Below, piece after piece: positions 33,301 through 38,134 of a stretch of 59,020 nt of DNA. The first letter of the stretch is position 1. Each line of letters starts with the position of its first letter. The notes beneath the pieces were generated by a model. It was not told the DNA's origin, searched no databases, and worked only from the letters and a program-made list of their open reading frames with translations. Source of the stretch: a virus; IMG/VR virus record IMGVR_UViG_3300034094_000170, positions 1 to 59,020 of that record; one strand, written 5' to 3'. The translations under genes were made by a program, and so were the position numbers.

Positions 33301-35834
33301 GCTCTACGTTGTTTTACAGAAGGTTTTTTTATACTTTCTTTTTTAGTATTTAATTCTTTTATTTTAGGTTCTAATCTTTCAGCTATTAATGGTATATGAC
33401 TGTAAGCTTTACTTATTCCGTCTATATAATCGACAAATACTTCAATATCATTTTGTATATCAAGAACACTACCTTTTCCCGATTTTTCATATAGATTTAT
33501 TTTTTGATATAATTCTTTATATGTAGAATTTATACCAACTATAACCTCTCTAAGTTCACTACCTGTTTTTATATCAAGTTTTTCAGACTTAAGTTTTTCT
33601 ATTACAGGTGCTAATTTTTCACCTATTAATGGTATATCAGCATAAGCCCTAGAAATAGTTTTAATATATTCAACAAAATCATCAACATCTTTTTGTAAAT
33701 CGGTGATACTACCTTCACCAACTTTTTTATATAAAACTATTTTTTTATTTAGATTATTATAGGAAACGTTTATACTTTCAAGTAGTTTTTTTAAGTCGTC
33801 ATTGGTCTTAACTTTAGGCGGTGCTTTTTTGACTCTGTTTGCAATATCAAAAGTTTTTCTAATATCCTCCATTACTGGTGCATCTTCAAAATAATTTCCT
33901 ATTGAATGTGCTTTTTTAACGTCTGTTTCAGCACCTTCACTCTCTACAATATTTTTAGCACCTTTTCTCAATGGCCCCATAACTTTACCTATGGGGTCTT
34001 TTTTAGACATATAGGATTTAAAACCTAAATTCTTTTTATGTTTTTGCAAATATCCAGTTTGCGGAGTTCCTATTGCTACAGTAGGAACTTTAACACCAAC
34101 TTTATCTAATACTTCCTGTCCCTGTTGAGCGACAAAACCGCCACCAGAATATCCAACAGTGCTAATAGGAACATTATATTTTTCTGCGTATGCTTTAGCC
34201 TGGGCAACATATTCCGCAGTTGTGGGGATAGAACCGTCAACTAATGTAGTTTTTAATATTTTTTTAAATAATACTTCATATATAGCTTTTGGTACGTTTT
34301 CAGCTATTGGTTGTGATATGTCATATAAATGATTACTAATAGGTACAACATAACTTTCTTGAAAACGTTGTTCAATTTCTCTAGCTAACTTTTCCCCACC
34401 TTTACCTTGATTTCCACTAAAACCACCAATAGCAAAAATGACGTTATCTTTACCTAATTCATCAGGTAATCCTTTTTTTATTTCTTCAGCACGTTTTTCA
34501 ATTTCTTCAGTTAATTGTTGTAAAATTCTTTCTGTTCGTTTGTTTATATTTTTTGCAGGGACATCATATAAACCAACTAAAGACTTTTTTATTCTTGCAA
34601 CAGCCCTAGCATTAGATTTTTTATTTTGTCTTATAGGTAATCTGAGAGTCTTAACGGCTCTACCTAATTCCTGAGCATCAGGTTTAAATGTTTCAGGATT
34701 AAAAACCTCTTTGACGGCGGGGATTACTTGCTCTTTAACATATTTTACTTTAGCTGCACGTCTTTTTCTACCATTTCTGATTTTAGCCCCCGCATTATGT
34801 ACAGCAGTACCACTTTCTTCATCTTCTTCACCCTCAACAGGTTCACTCCCATATACTCTATTTCTAACTTTGGTTACAAATTTGCTTGTTTTTTGTGCAA
34901 TTTTTTCAAACTGTACCGCAATATCATCAAGTTTTTTATTTAATTTTTCATCTAAATCAAACCTTTCTATTATTTTATCGGCAAGAGCATTACCAAATCT
35001 TTCACCAAAACCAGAAAATACAGCACCAGCAAAAGACATTGTTAAATCACCAACAAATTTACCAATACCTTTTAAAGCATTAGTAAAAATATTACCAGCA
35101 CTTTTTTTCTGCAATTGATATAATTCGTTTGTATTTCTAACAACTAATTCTAAACTTTTTTCTATTCGTAAATTTACATTTAATATGTTATTTAATATTG
35201 ATTTATTACTATCTTTAGTTTTAGAACTACCGGAAGATAATCCAACCCGTGTTTCAACAGTAGGAGGAGGTGCAGATTGTCTATAATTAGAACTTACATT
35301 TTGAGTTACTGTTTTGGTTTTTATCGTGAAAGTTTCTTTTTCTAATTGTGTTCTTATTTTTTTTATCGCATTTCTTGATAAAACAGGCGTAACCGTTATT
35401 TCATTGGGAACACTTCTGTAATCAACTTTTTTTATTCTTAAAACAACATCTTTATTTATTGGTTTATTACCAGCTTTTTCTAATGCTTTTAATTTTCTTT
35501 CAGCATCAGAAGTATCAATATTTAACTTTGTATTTATTCTTATTTCTTTTTTTAAATCTTTTTCTATTTTTCTTTTTTCTTTATCTTCAATTTTTTCAGC
35601 TTTTATTTTTAATTTAGCTTCAATTTTTAAATCTTTTGATAATTTTCTTTTTATAGAAGATAATTCTCTCTCATAACTTTTTTCAGAAAAAGATACAGGT
35701 ACAGTGACACCTTTTTTATAATCCGATAAATCAATATCAGGTTTTAAATTTATATTTTTAAGTTTTTTTAACTGGTCATCTAAATCGTTAGTGTTAAGCC
35801 TTACATTTATTTCTACTGTTCCTAATGATGTCAT
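15327..35834 (-). CDS. Giant tape measure protein with embedded hydrolase and metallopeptidase-like domains
   Basis: Single unbroken frame of 6835 aa; it sets tail length. A tape-measure domain lies near residues 5015-5205 (LSIDTESAITGWNKLAATTR; MEELRGQLSEKIPGAMQIAA), followed by hydrophobic segments (about 5228-5305) and a coiled coil (about 5345-6580) in four repeats of roughly 200 residues. The N-terminal two thirds are unusual. Four alpha/beta-hydrolase-like domains lie near 460-650, 958-1156, 3681-3863 and 4710-4895, each with a GxSxG elbow, a following Asp and a His (AHSIGNYF, GHNIKNYM, GHGIKNYL, GHAIKNYL). Six HELTH motifs lie near 2288, 2646, 3040, 3309, 3988 and 4223, each followed by an E-x-E-A-Y-like motif; the last has Gln in place of its second Glu. 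About seven helical repeats (DIDxFxxYLxEI type) and Pro-rich linkers with LPLYSxG join the parts. Confidence 0.92.
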   Translation of the reverse strand: MTSLGTVEINVRLNTNDLDDQLKKLKNINLKPDIDLSDYKKGVTVPVSFSEKSYERELSSIKRKLSKDLKIEAKLKIKAEKIEDKEKRKIEKDLKKEIRINTKLNIDTSDAERKLKALEKAGNKPINKDVVLRIKKVDYRSVPNEITVTPVLSRNAIKKIRTQLEKETFTIKTKTVTQNVSSNYRQSAPPPTVETRVGLSSGSSKTKDSNKSILNNILNVNLRIEKSLELVVRNTNELYQLQKKSAGNIFTNALKGIGKFVGDLTMSFAGAVFSGFGERFGNALADKIIERFDLDEKLNKKLDDIAVQFEKIAQKTSKFVTKVRNRVYGSEPVEGEEDEESGTAVHNAGAKIRNGRKRRAAKVKYVKEQVIPAVKEVFNPETFKPDAQELGRAVKTLRLPIRQNKKSNARAVARIKKSLVGLYDVPAKNINKRTERILQQLTEEIEKRAEEIKKGLPDELGKDNVIFAIGGFSGNQGKGGEKLAREIEQRFQESYVVPISNHLYDISQPIAENVPKAIYEVLFKKILKTTLVDGSIPTTAEYVAQAKAYAEKYNVPISTVGYSGGGFVAQQGQEVLDKVGVKVPTVAIGTPQTGYLQKHKKNLGFKSYMSKKDPIGKVMGPLRKGAKNIVESEGAETDVKKAHSIGNYFEDAPVMEDIRKTFDIANRVKKAPPKVKTNDDLKKLLESINVSYNNLNKKIVLYKKVGEGSITDLQKDVDDFVEYIKTISRAYADIPLIGEKLAPVIEKLKSEKLDIKTGSELREVIVGINSTYKELYQKINLYEKSGKGSVLDIQNDIEVFVDYIDGISKAYSHIPLIAERLEPKIKELNTKKESIKKPSVKQRRAYKKSEKKEKKNDFKQNVKPAIAEVFDPDTFKDDTASLVTSVKEFKLPTKKNRPDNRKAVVKVKRDLTNLSNVVGANINKRRDLILQQLEVDITNRAEEIKKDLPDILGKDNVIVAIGGFSGSGGKESETVAEEIQKTFQDSYVVPVANAMFDTSIAFTENAPKWLWEVVSKKILRTNIVEGTIPDTKEFAATVKAYAEKYNVPVSAIGFSSGGFTVEQSIDILDKMGVQKEQGGTKGATVATPQTGYLKRRQGRQNKNVKSYLAKNDGIVKMFKPIMGKPGEDFIQSQGVPKPQYKPGSFKEGFAGHNIKNYMGDAEVVASITENFNLGKKPKSGAELVKQIQNIGASKDKLYAQIEEYQKNGSGDIKKIKNDIDKFTKYLGEISEIYSHIPAIGEKFEPIIKNLNETNEELKNSLVKNVDIFSLDNVEIPEKPVAKVEKPKPILKTRKPKPVLKNKPTTPTTPQAPVQIPLPKLRNKPEPQTAPAGRRGLNLPKANLKLKVPVSIPLGGRSKATVTFNFNAQNILEKLGLVNSPEKSSGGKSYRKPLNKTAAEIEADAKTLKEKYNAKGLEQISRGMGVPVGAKNRGFDEVAKNLAKYENLPDIESYANTLGESVKRIQKQSEGVKKVLVNEENTIRLYKDFTISLNQRIQLYEETRNGNVQNINDDIDNYINNIDEIIKSYEYKPETGKALGGYKRQLIAKKQKLAEISGKPFTPVVKVSAKPTVPVVQTPKPVTTIAPIQRRPNIRTSAKPEVNIQAPSVTSSTVPLPEHQSQKQPTIPKIEELNTDDEINSFIASLEPTYKKLNKRILLYAKRRVGIAENIKNDIDFFVAYLDEINKVYGNIPIIAEKINPIISILKQQNKILFGADELEIQTPEQVSVPKPVISTPEPTPKPAPVKKIPDVKTPIVPEVKVSTPATKPVTKIDLTKKPELTTPSKPVVKNVATPKVTPVATQIQTSVSSPIVTPVTKPALTVLKPVNLPKNQLAEIAKKLREEFTAKGLFQIAKSLGVKVSGQQRNLEPLSELIAQSASFPDIQIVAKQLGDSVKRSSKKTGAADIRPMLNSEDDIIKHLKEANKNLNVRIKNYSVNRDESVDKINEDIDNYIKGIDEILKIYKYDGVTGKALGGLIVQLKEKQKYIANISALPQVVTPVIAPEPKAKVVAKKPKVATVKPSTPVVEVKPATISTPKPIVAPVVEPVVTPIQSTGDIEKPKIEQVNFNKIQDLASELDAKAIQYSILGKGVAKDITKDINEFIAVIDKITKTFDLTSDESGVIAEIKSNLELKNDVIVNGPLSSRIPKPDTYKSGDELETEEEEPKPKKTRASNARPPKAKESSATATPKETMQPVINGLNARAIKDYKAIFKELGKKLGVDIEKITIPNINVKTDFAVDGVKASYEETLNAVSVAPELLDILNAGIGESIDKLGEDTVNESLSILIHELTHAFQAGVSKISIDDIFKGQPVINVQAFDIPNPGEDLAKIIDDMVEMSTQGFIESLKNANPGASYAQINKQYAVLIKEVRRREIEAYKAEAVYSQEVIKSVKSRANKKGNKSKDDLPVHPARGDLGGEKDDSQQSDLPLHSFGIEKPIPAISKKEQKEAEKERLKTEKLAEKYAKREERVRLKTEKLKSKSPIVQSPTVQVSTPKISTSTPSEKEQRKADAQSEKDRIKAEIKAQKEKLKADLKSNKQQIHQSKIVNGLTERGLENYRKIFDDLAKLVGVDVSDLQPPKISFPATMANSSSGYTKAGEYDEKTYSIEVNSKYFPKAQDYLNSDISTLSQQPGGIKALEEGGFEVIVHELTHALQSLVQVIDGDKSKVGSKDFKVPAPRDGAGILKTPLVENADLAASIEEQLLLSSAGMHPQKRIAKIIGMGTVGGSEEEIRKNHPGFEKYFDEVFPKDFENTKQMEREAYTMGYGSTGDIIKGFQKPVVEPIIKPVETPVVKPISTPPVVAPVVKTPVVSVSTLSEKEQRKADKLAEKQADRKAKAEERRAKIVEKYQKKAEKLGIQTPNLPQYGFGLGNIFKNPFDKKSEEEKLKAELKALDKAEKKSEIEELKAEIKELDKVEDAKEIEELKAEIKALEEKIKDTERADKDNTLTKIGEENYKKIFEDLAKLVNVDVAGIKPPELSFPSLDASLGGEYNPKKYRITLNQTAYPDVRDILNNENIGDESKIPGEIEYMADSGISSLVHELTHALQSLVQIKPEDKSVIDYSKIPDPKAGWGQLKLPQIKDVDDLEYIEKSALLSSEGRHPQEVINRLIKSGKYGKTEEEIRKNHPEGSKYIDETLPKNYQDVQKIEREAYTSQFQTNDILKGFQKNEIIKPVETPDISSPNLPLYSFGGIFGKNKSSKVDASQSLIKNEGILTEKGLENYRKIFAVLAKTVGVNVKNVEPPKIETFKDGQDSLGSFDSTNYTVGLNTEYKDASNKNIIDFLNSDFKNESEKPDGIQSLSNGLEILVHELTHALQSIVQIPENDRGTFDYKNGLPSPDSGGGKLKIPKAKTEFDKGFIEKGAKLSSQYVLEGLNKEVVKHGVKSIEELRKLKPSLVEVIEEIHQEVLQIEREAYAAGAILTQDIVKNLIQLPDLLSDFSVNKDDKNNVSIPEISKEQQKIIDKYDKKREKLQEKFNKQKQKAEIKSTKPPSLPLYSMGSVSGGKKPEPKVQTSNMNARFIGEPIKNEINKSNMNVRFIDFIENEEKSEKELAERKVKYKEKRAKILSDYDEKAKKLGVTPVKVPGLDFSKSKLKNPRQIPSLDFSKSIVKNNDLNVGNIPAKDSKGFQSRIKKYLSDLYNLPSNYINKKRKAIYKQLEQDIYKRSEEIKKGLPDSITKGSVILAIGGFAGEGGGSSVRIANNIQEKFQESLVVPVANKYFDVINVAEKNLIGWLSEIVFSKVIKTNFVDAVIPDTKEFAAQAKAYAKKYNVPVAGAGFSGGGFIVQQSIDLLEQMGMSMKGVGIATPATGYLDQGKANPNYQAYIAKNDPIGKMMMGLNKANVVTQGAPTLQPGESGHGIKNYLEDADAMSSISGHLGISNKPIVKLPPFKSLNDEGVKSYKKLFKELGKLLKIDIEGIKLPQIEKYKGNQSLSDGDKIGAQYTKSTNTLTLNDSYENVIELLNSGIENAIDTRGLSDVTNDLETVLHELTHAIQGFLEKTKFPEKINKGDVDNPTHIELPKVDDKNIIDYIERLSEKSVNATAERVIKENVPDYTVERLKNENPDAFKTVKRKEVEAYTVQKSLTGVIISNLRSDGKSVIPAKPVTPPLPLYSVGSVLGKSKKSYKKDLDNLLLNKKGIEEYNKIIKKLAENLKLDIELFKLPKIDKLSNSASDKMGEYIAELNTIFLTAKDINVLNEGVAKTIEKYGRGVAYNTVEILVHELTHSFQKNLKDLTEKYGIDVTDDLIIPEIKNPKILSQIESGANKSTDSFVNELNNNPEMISGIQEALSSGISQKEIDDFKQGLFDNQKKKEVQAYSIQSLFTGKIVDDISKEDKKVTNALRKTTANIFKNITNIFKSNGEFVKIERPNVPEFTYDLNFEDITSEIDDLSVFLNSVELNSDDITSEIDDLSEFLNNVELNFDEPTLPIKSGTLLPTAKPVTPQLPLYLYSVGSVASKAKKAISDVTAEVEAKITDITENLEAIKKIAKKRPNIRRKLSEARLNVKPGVASDYLEAAENIQAASAKVFVKTPGKREDRKERFRQKKEAAIFERELAEKEARKQAASTGLPYKQPKIKPITVTASDVSGKVLELSEQVKAASEDWEQNVKPAVAEVFAPQNFAEEAKGLVENIGEYRAAKKEKRLEDKAAKKKSAFAKIKKSLKNLYEVPAKKINERQDRILADLAVDVEKRAQEIIATLPDALPDGKDNTLFAIGGFAGEKGKSSHRLADQVQEKFQGSHVVPVENTGSDTTAPITHDPISWVKEVVKRKVLRTNVVEGANPDTTELAAQMLAHSRKYGQPVNAIGYSGGGFVAQQAQRVLSNMGVESKAVGIGTPQVGYLEDQRNNGEQSKGFRSYMAKFDPLAKLRKGRNVKQTRGVVAPDSGDGHAIKNYLGQAKTVASITSFLGLKAQDSGKGLGFFARHIKNLKDKFEELKPSLDFTVRRFNLRNSQIGQLVDFLPKLVKNIGQAIPALKPFTDNLEALFSAGISYRIFEFFGKALLSVGKICIETAARFQKLETVTNFIAGSNENAAKTFDFLSSEVSRLSIDTESAITGWNKLAATTRGTVLEGDATKAIFSGISQAGAAFSLTGDEVQGSILSMSQIASKGTVSMEELRGQLSEKIPGAMQIAARSMGMTEQGFNDLVNSGKLAATDFLPKFAKQLSLETAGGAEDSTKNITASMTRFNNSLTALKVNAGKPLLPMVAVGLDVVAKAMDSVAKYAGLLSRILVITVGVAFKDYIKTVWTLTVTLVKNEFTLKAIMARILTIGNVIWKFFIPKLVAMAPQILIFYALSKAVEVLYFAFDTFMSKTKGDVINKNLSKNFDEAGKKADELREKLAKLRGEIETKGEKEKPKTENVTNFKLARKKQEEDKKNDTLFDKVSGFKNLSRGMEDWTAKSKDIKEKRTAKTVKESASTGELKTLSTNVENILSSSDLIIAKSKEKTDAIGKLTVQAKSAEGKNLEDIKKQIEVLQLESNVELFKVGDNSLGLANIDSTAESVSSTIATLKDDLAGTVSDEPKKVLTEQIAKLEEYKEKLDELSEQMGSSDLLTQFLTNISKIGAKFEKVSYDTDKALIKIKKSINKNLKENLTTDVKAENNASLEQVRADVFATQAKLKASKDMADSLTGTLKASGGEVGENYKKYSDTEKYPLQKLQSELEKTDEKDIARKSTLEALIKLRESENTTLDLQSTLQEQLLQQERERFRVAQENLDREIAISRAKVDISDANAQSVSVRRQIMGGSSQADIGLIDADNQLKSAQQKEVLRQQELAGIRKLHEDKLISAKDYETKVRELTVQGAQNSLAILQAKLGEEQALRAKEVENIQRTLEQSKVQSEAEQADKGFYVERKGFEVQQTNLKEQVSTGKSDELNKQLEYQKQLFEKSGDISKQEKINAEIYQNQLTSLTAKQDLQTKSLELTQAQQRLEMQRSDMQAKIALLEAESQVNQLIANKATAEEISVAQQTVDIRKQQVNFVSEQRKNLGEVQKLEKDNLTVQNETQKKDAKRSRNLQLIEEAEKRITKEVEITKNQNDIINKQLERKIQLTNSNSEVYKAQSEALKSQVDYNIEIANKSNNIKALEVLKFASYSLQLQALNEQNKAQSYSLELSHKQQRIQAENDILDAQANLRKLELNKASKQDIDIAKRQLKSSKEQLTNVEAIQQNETERVGVEQQSALANLERQRYLEIQELEIQKTTKEIENQTKLYDAQQTILQSTGELDKQRLDFQLELANRSNDFNKIEQLKAEIYLQQRKEILRQNESQKVSLELSQKQNNIELDRQLLQAKSGLLQAQLNLEKGKLEGLSENELHNLEQFVIIQGHHLAGITEQKILTDNLNGLQKENLDIQQQAKLEQIDQQRQLELQDLAIQKITKSFEKEKAELEFITSQLDLQNAELDRQSALQSAKSGLNDSVSNLEKQRLDFRMQLAELSENEVQKQQIKQQLYEQELKSLAQRQEIERETLKIAQQKQDIDIKRQETLAEIATLEAQVEIEKAKARGAGSAEMAALEKVLGLRQQQEQSVQADKENVAKIQELEKQKLNIDQTAANENLQQQRILDQARAAKEQQQKNSEKGGKGGVTYNAGVSVNAGVTYNSVPAQPIYLSEADRNRKPVSGMTTSDYGKTSTDAKAKKAKDEIIESMKVTATNVYINGNVSDGNQNVNNQNQNSDLEKMKKIENDINKLAEESRLQKANAAIDDYINKWNNEAEKERIASGLTAKQATAGGYEQAKIAREEAAKITADLASGKLKTTGADGFTPQQIKTPLQKLQEELQSAQKAVDSSKKQPKPVSKSEESGGGTNVNVENLVIVSNDPTGDARQVLNDLAANKGKC

Positions 35835-35838
35835 ATCT

Positions 35839-36030
35839 TTAATCCTCTATTTTTTTATCTTTTTTGTCATCTACATCATCGACACTATCAACAATATATT
35901 TATTTAATAAATAAACAGGAAACAATAAGACATTAAAGAAAAAAATCATGCAATTGATTTTCCATTCAGCTACACCTTTTAAATCATCATAGGCAGAACC
36001 ATCATAATCATCGGGTTTATCAGATGACAT
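35839..36030 (-). CDS. Small membrane-segment protein before the tape measure gene
   Basis: Protein of 63 aa with a central hydrophobic segment (INCMIFFFNVLLFPVYLL, about residues 25-43) between an acidic N-terminus and an acidic/lysine-rich tail. It overlaps the upstream gene by 11 nt and ends 4 nt before the tape measure ATG. A membrane or tape-measure-associated role is possible. It could also be a holin-like protein, although the single segment and location give no firm support. Confidence 0.6.
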   Translation of the reverse strand: MSSDKPDDYDGSAYDDLKGVAEWKINCMIFFFNVLLFPVYLLNKYIVDSVDDVDDKKDKKIED

Positions 36031-36391
36031 TTTTTAACTCCATTTCAAAAGTTTTTTGTATATCTAATTCATCAACAGCGTCAACCATCCAAGGCCTACC
36101 AGGTTGCATAGTATCATCTTTTTTTGTATAACCTTCGTGAACTAACAAAGCGTAATCAACGTTATATGAAATTACAGTAAGATAAGGGTTTACTGGTTCA
36201 GAATGTTGGGATTTAAGCAAATCACGGCTATCAACAATGTCACGACCTGGGGGAAAAGGTGGACTATAACCACCCTCTCTTTCAATGATTTCAGTCATTT
36301 TATCACAAAGTTTTTCGCACGTTTTTTCAAAAGCCTTAATTAGTTTGGCTTTTGTTGCACCAGTTCCGTTAACAAAGTAAACCCTATTCAT
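36020..36391 (-). CDS. HK97 gp10-like tail completion / minor tail protein
   Basis: Protein of 123 aa. The pattern is helix (KLIKAFEKTCEKLCDKMTEI), then beta section, then DYALLVHEGY followed by PGRPWMVDAV. This is the hallmark of the HK97 gp10 family of head-tail joining or tail completion proteins. Its ATG begins 2 nt after the stop of the chaperone paralogue. In many phages this gene sits before the tail tube; here it follows the chaperones, which is somewhat unusual. Confidence 0.7.
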   Translation of the reverse strand: MNRVYFVNGTGATKAKLIKAFEKTCEKLCDKMTEIIEREGGYSPPFPPGRDIVDSRDLLKSQHSEPVNPYLTVISYNVDYALLVHEGYTKKDDTMQPGRPWMVDAVDELDIQKTFEMELKNVI

Positions 36392-36393
36392 GA

Positions 36394-36852
36394 TTAGACC
36401 TCTACAGGTTGTTTGGTTGAACTTTTTTTGTTAGCCTGAACATCAGCTAAAACTGGAGAAACATTAATCACTTCTGACCGTGTAAAGTTAGCATAATTAC
36501 CCAAGGGGAATTTGATAACGTCAGCATCAGCACCCAACTCACTGATAAAATGGTTATATAACGCTTTCAGCATCGGTGCGCCAATCAAACTACCATCTTC
36601 AAGTCTTAATAATTTATCGTGGCTAGTATTTAAAGGTAATTTAAAACGTGAAATTAAAAGCATCACAACAATATCACGCTCAACCGTATGTAAACGATTA
36701 TCTTCACTAGCGTTGATAATGAGTTTCATCGCTTCAGAATATTCACTAGCATCAACATAACCTTTTGAGGGGATATCAATACTACAACCGTAACCATCGT
36801 GAATAGATACTACATTTGTTTCTTCTGCGCTTTTTTTGAAATTTAATAACAT
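36394..36852 (-). CDS. Paralogue of the tail assembly chaperone
   Basis: Protein of 152 aa aligning along its length with the 37303-37854 product: MLLNFKKSAEETNVVSIHDG against MKKLSFKKRDKTEEVSVLED, then RLHTVERDIVVMLLISRF against FAKLKLEALAAFLSCRF. A duplicated tail chaperone (gpG-like) just before the tape measure is therefore likely. A good promoter precedes it (TTGATA, 16 nt, TATAAA; complement of 36866-36893), within the GTTGATAAT motif. Function as chaperone for the very long tape measure is inference from paralogy and place. Confidence 0.65.
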   Translation of the reverse strand: MLLNFKKSAEETNVVSIHDGYGCSIDIPSKGYVDASEYSEAMKLIINASEDNRLHTVERDIVVMLLISRFKLPLNTSHDKLLRLEDGSLIGAPMLKALYNHFISELGADADVIKFPLGNYANFTRSEVINVSPVLADVQANKKSSTKQPVEV

Positions 36853-36865
36853 GGGTCAATTTTGT

Positions 36866-36893
36866 TTTATAGTACGTCTAATTTCATTATCAA
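36866..36893 (-). promoter_or_regulatory. Promoter of the tail chaperone paralogue
   Basis: On the minus strand TTGATA (36893-36888) and TATAAA (36871-36866) are 16 nt apart. The predicted start of transcription falls only a few bases before the ATG at 36852, so the mRNA would be nearly leaderless. The -35 lies in the GTTGATAAT motif shared with three other late genes. Confidence 0.65.
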
Positions 36894-36895
36894 CA

Positions 36896-37854
36896 TCACA
36901 AACCAGCATTTTTAATTAATTCAATTTCATCGTTGGTTATTGCACTCATAACCCAATTAGGAATAGCGTTGACTTTATATAACTCCAAAAATGTCCTAGC
37001 GGCATCTTCAGATACATATTCTTTAGCTTTACGAATATCTAAAATCTTTTGATATGGGTTAAACCAATCCTCTTGTGCCGACTTTGCTCCCTGTGTTGTA
37101 AGCATTGCTACGCCAGCTTTAGCAATAGGTATGGCTAATAAATTTGCTTGTTCTATATTATTTTCCTCAATTGCACTTAACGCTTCTTCGATAACATACA
37201 TTGGACAATAACCAAAATTATATTCACTGAATCTATCCTCTGTTGGATAATTTAATTTTAGTTTCCAATATATACTATCCCAATCAGTTTCTTGATTTAA
37301 TTTTAATAGATTGCTAGACCGTTTTTTTTACTATTGTTGGTAACAACATTGCTATAATCAAAAACCACCTCAAAACTCTCTGGCACTACATCCAAAGATT
37401 TAAAAATATAATAAGAATTATTTATTTTTAAATCCTCTCTTGTGGCGACAACATAATGATTTTCTTGTGCATATTTTTTAGCACAATCAAGAGATTCTAT
37501 GCTACCTTCAATACGACAAATATTTGAACTAGGCAACCATCTTGCACGTTCATTTTCCATGAATGTGTACAAAACATCAATCATTGCTTGAGAACCAGCT
37601 TCGACTGCTAATTTTTGTGGGGTTAGACTTTCATCTTCAAATCTACAACTTAAAAAAGCGGCAAGTGCTTCTAATTTTAATTTAGCAAAACTATCTTTTG
37701 ATTGTTGAATATCTGACCAAACCTTTGTGATTGCCAATTCTTCAAATACAGTCACACAACCAAGTTTTGTTATCTCTATGGATGTACCTAAACCATCTTC
37801 TAATACTGAAACTTCCTCAGTTTTATCTCTTTTTTTAAATGATAACTTTTTCAT
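36896..37854 (-). CDS. Tail assembly chaperone fusion (gpGT-like) made by -1 frameshift
   Basis: About 319 aa, made by reading 37854-37321, slipping back one base at A AAA AAC (37327-37321), then reading on to the stop at 36896. The -1 frame has no stop from the slip site to 36896. Its extension begins RSSNLLKLNQETDWDSIYWK and continues into the region whose first ATG is at 37201. A gpG gene whose end overlaps a -1 frame just upstream of the tape measure is the classical arrangement in long-tailed phages such as lambda. The extension is thought to bind the tail tube protein while the common part coats the tape measure. Slippage itself is inferred from sequence. The 37202-37302 gap in simple ORF calls is coding here. 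Confidence 0.75.
37303..37854 (-). CDS. Tail assembly chaperone (gpG-like), unshifted product
   Basis: 183 aa from the ATG at 37854 (MKKLSFKKRDKTEEVSVLED), preferred over the upstream in-frame start at 37917 because the paralogue at 36852 begins at the same point and because the upstream part overlaps the preceding gene. The start overlaps the stop of the 37835-38062 gene by 20 nt, suggesting coupling. The frame ends soon after the slippery run of eight A's. This would be the abundant form; the fusion would be the minor one, as known in lambdoid phages. Confidence 0.75.
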   Translation of the reverse strand: MKKLSFKKRDKTEEVSVLEDGLGTSIEITKLGCVTVFEELAITKVWSDIQQSKDSFAKLKLEALAAFLSCRFEDESLTPQKLAVEAGSQAMIDVLYTFMENERARWLPSSNICRIEGSIESLDCAKKYAQENHYVVATREDLKINNSYYIFKSLDVVPESFEVVFDYSNVVTNNSKKNGLAIY

Positions 37855-38062
37855 AGGATAAAGATATGTCAAAGAATAAGTTAAAGCCTTCTGGAACCAC
37901 AAAAGAAAACCGTTCATTAGTGTCGGGATTTAAAACATTAACAGGATTTTTTTGTTCACCGTTAGTAACAAGAATACCTACGGTTATTGTTTTATCTTTT
38001 TCATTTTCTAAACAATGACAACAAAAACATCCTTTTGTTTGCAACCTTTGATGTAGTTTCAC
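37835..38062 (-). CDS. Small protein between tail tube and chaperones
   Basis: Protein of 75 aa with a GTG start at 38062. It has a CFCCHC cysteine cluster near residue 12-17 and a beta-rich rest. It overlaps the chaperone start. I do not recognise it. Upstream 38063-38134 contains an 8-bp inverted repeat (AATTCAAG 38082-38089, CTTGAATT 38108-38115), a possible weak terminator or leader hairpin after the tail tube gene. Confidence 0.5.
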   Translation of the reverse strand: MKLHQRLQTKGCFCCHCLENEKDKTITVGILVTNGEQKNPVNVLNPDTNERFSFVVPEGFNLFFDISLSYEKVII

Positions 38063-38134
38063 TCAAATAAAAAAAAATAACAATTCAAGCTATTTAACAA
38101 TAAACAACTTGAATTATTATAACATAAAATCAGA

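Noticed and set aside
36391-36394. Possible second -1 frameshift from the chaperone paralogue into the gp10-like gene
   Set aside because: The -1 frame after the A-run is open into ATG 36391, but the heptamer in the reading frame is C AAA AAA, not a proper slippery site, the overlap is short, and the downstream gene has its own ATG.
37202-37302. Noncoding gap between the two chaperone frames
   Set aside because: The gap is fully open in the frame of the downstream ORF and is explained by the frameshifted fusion.
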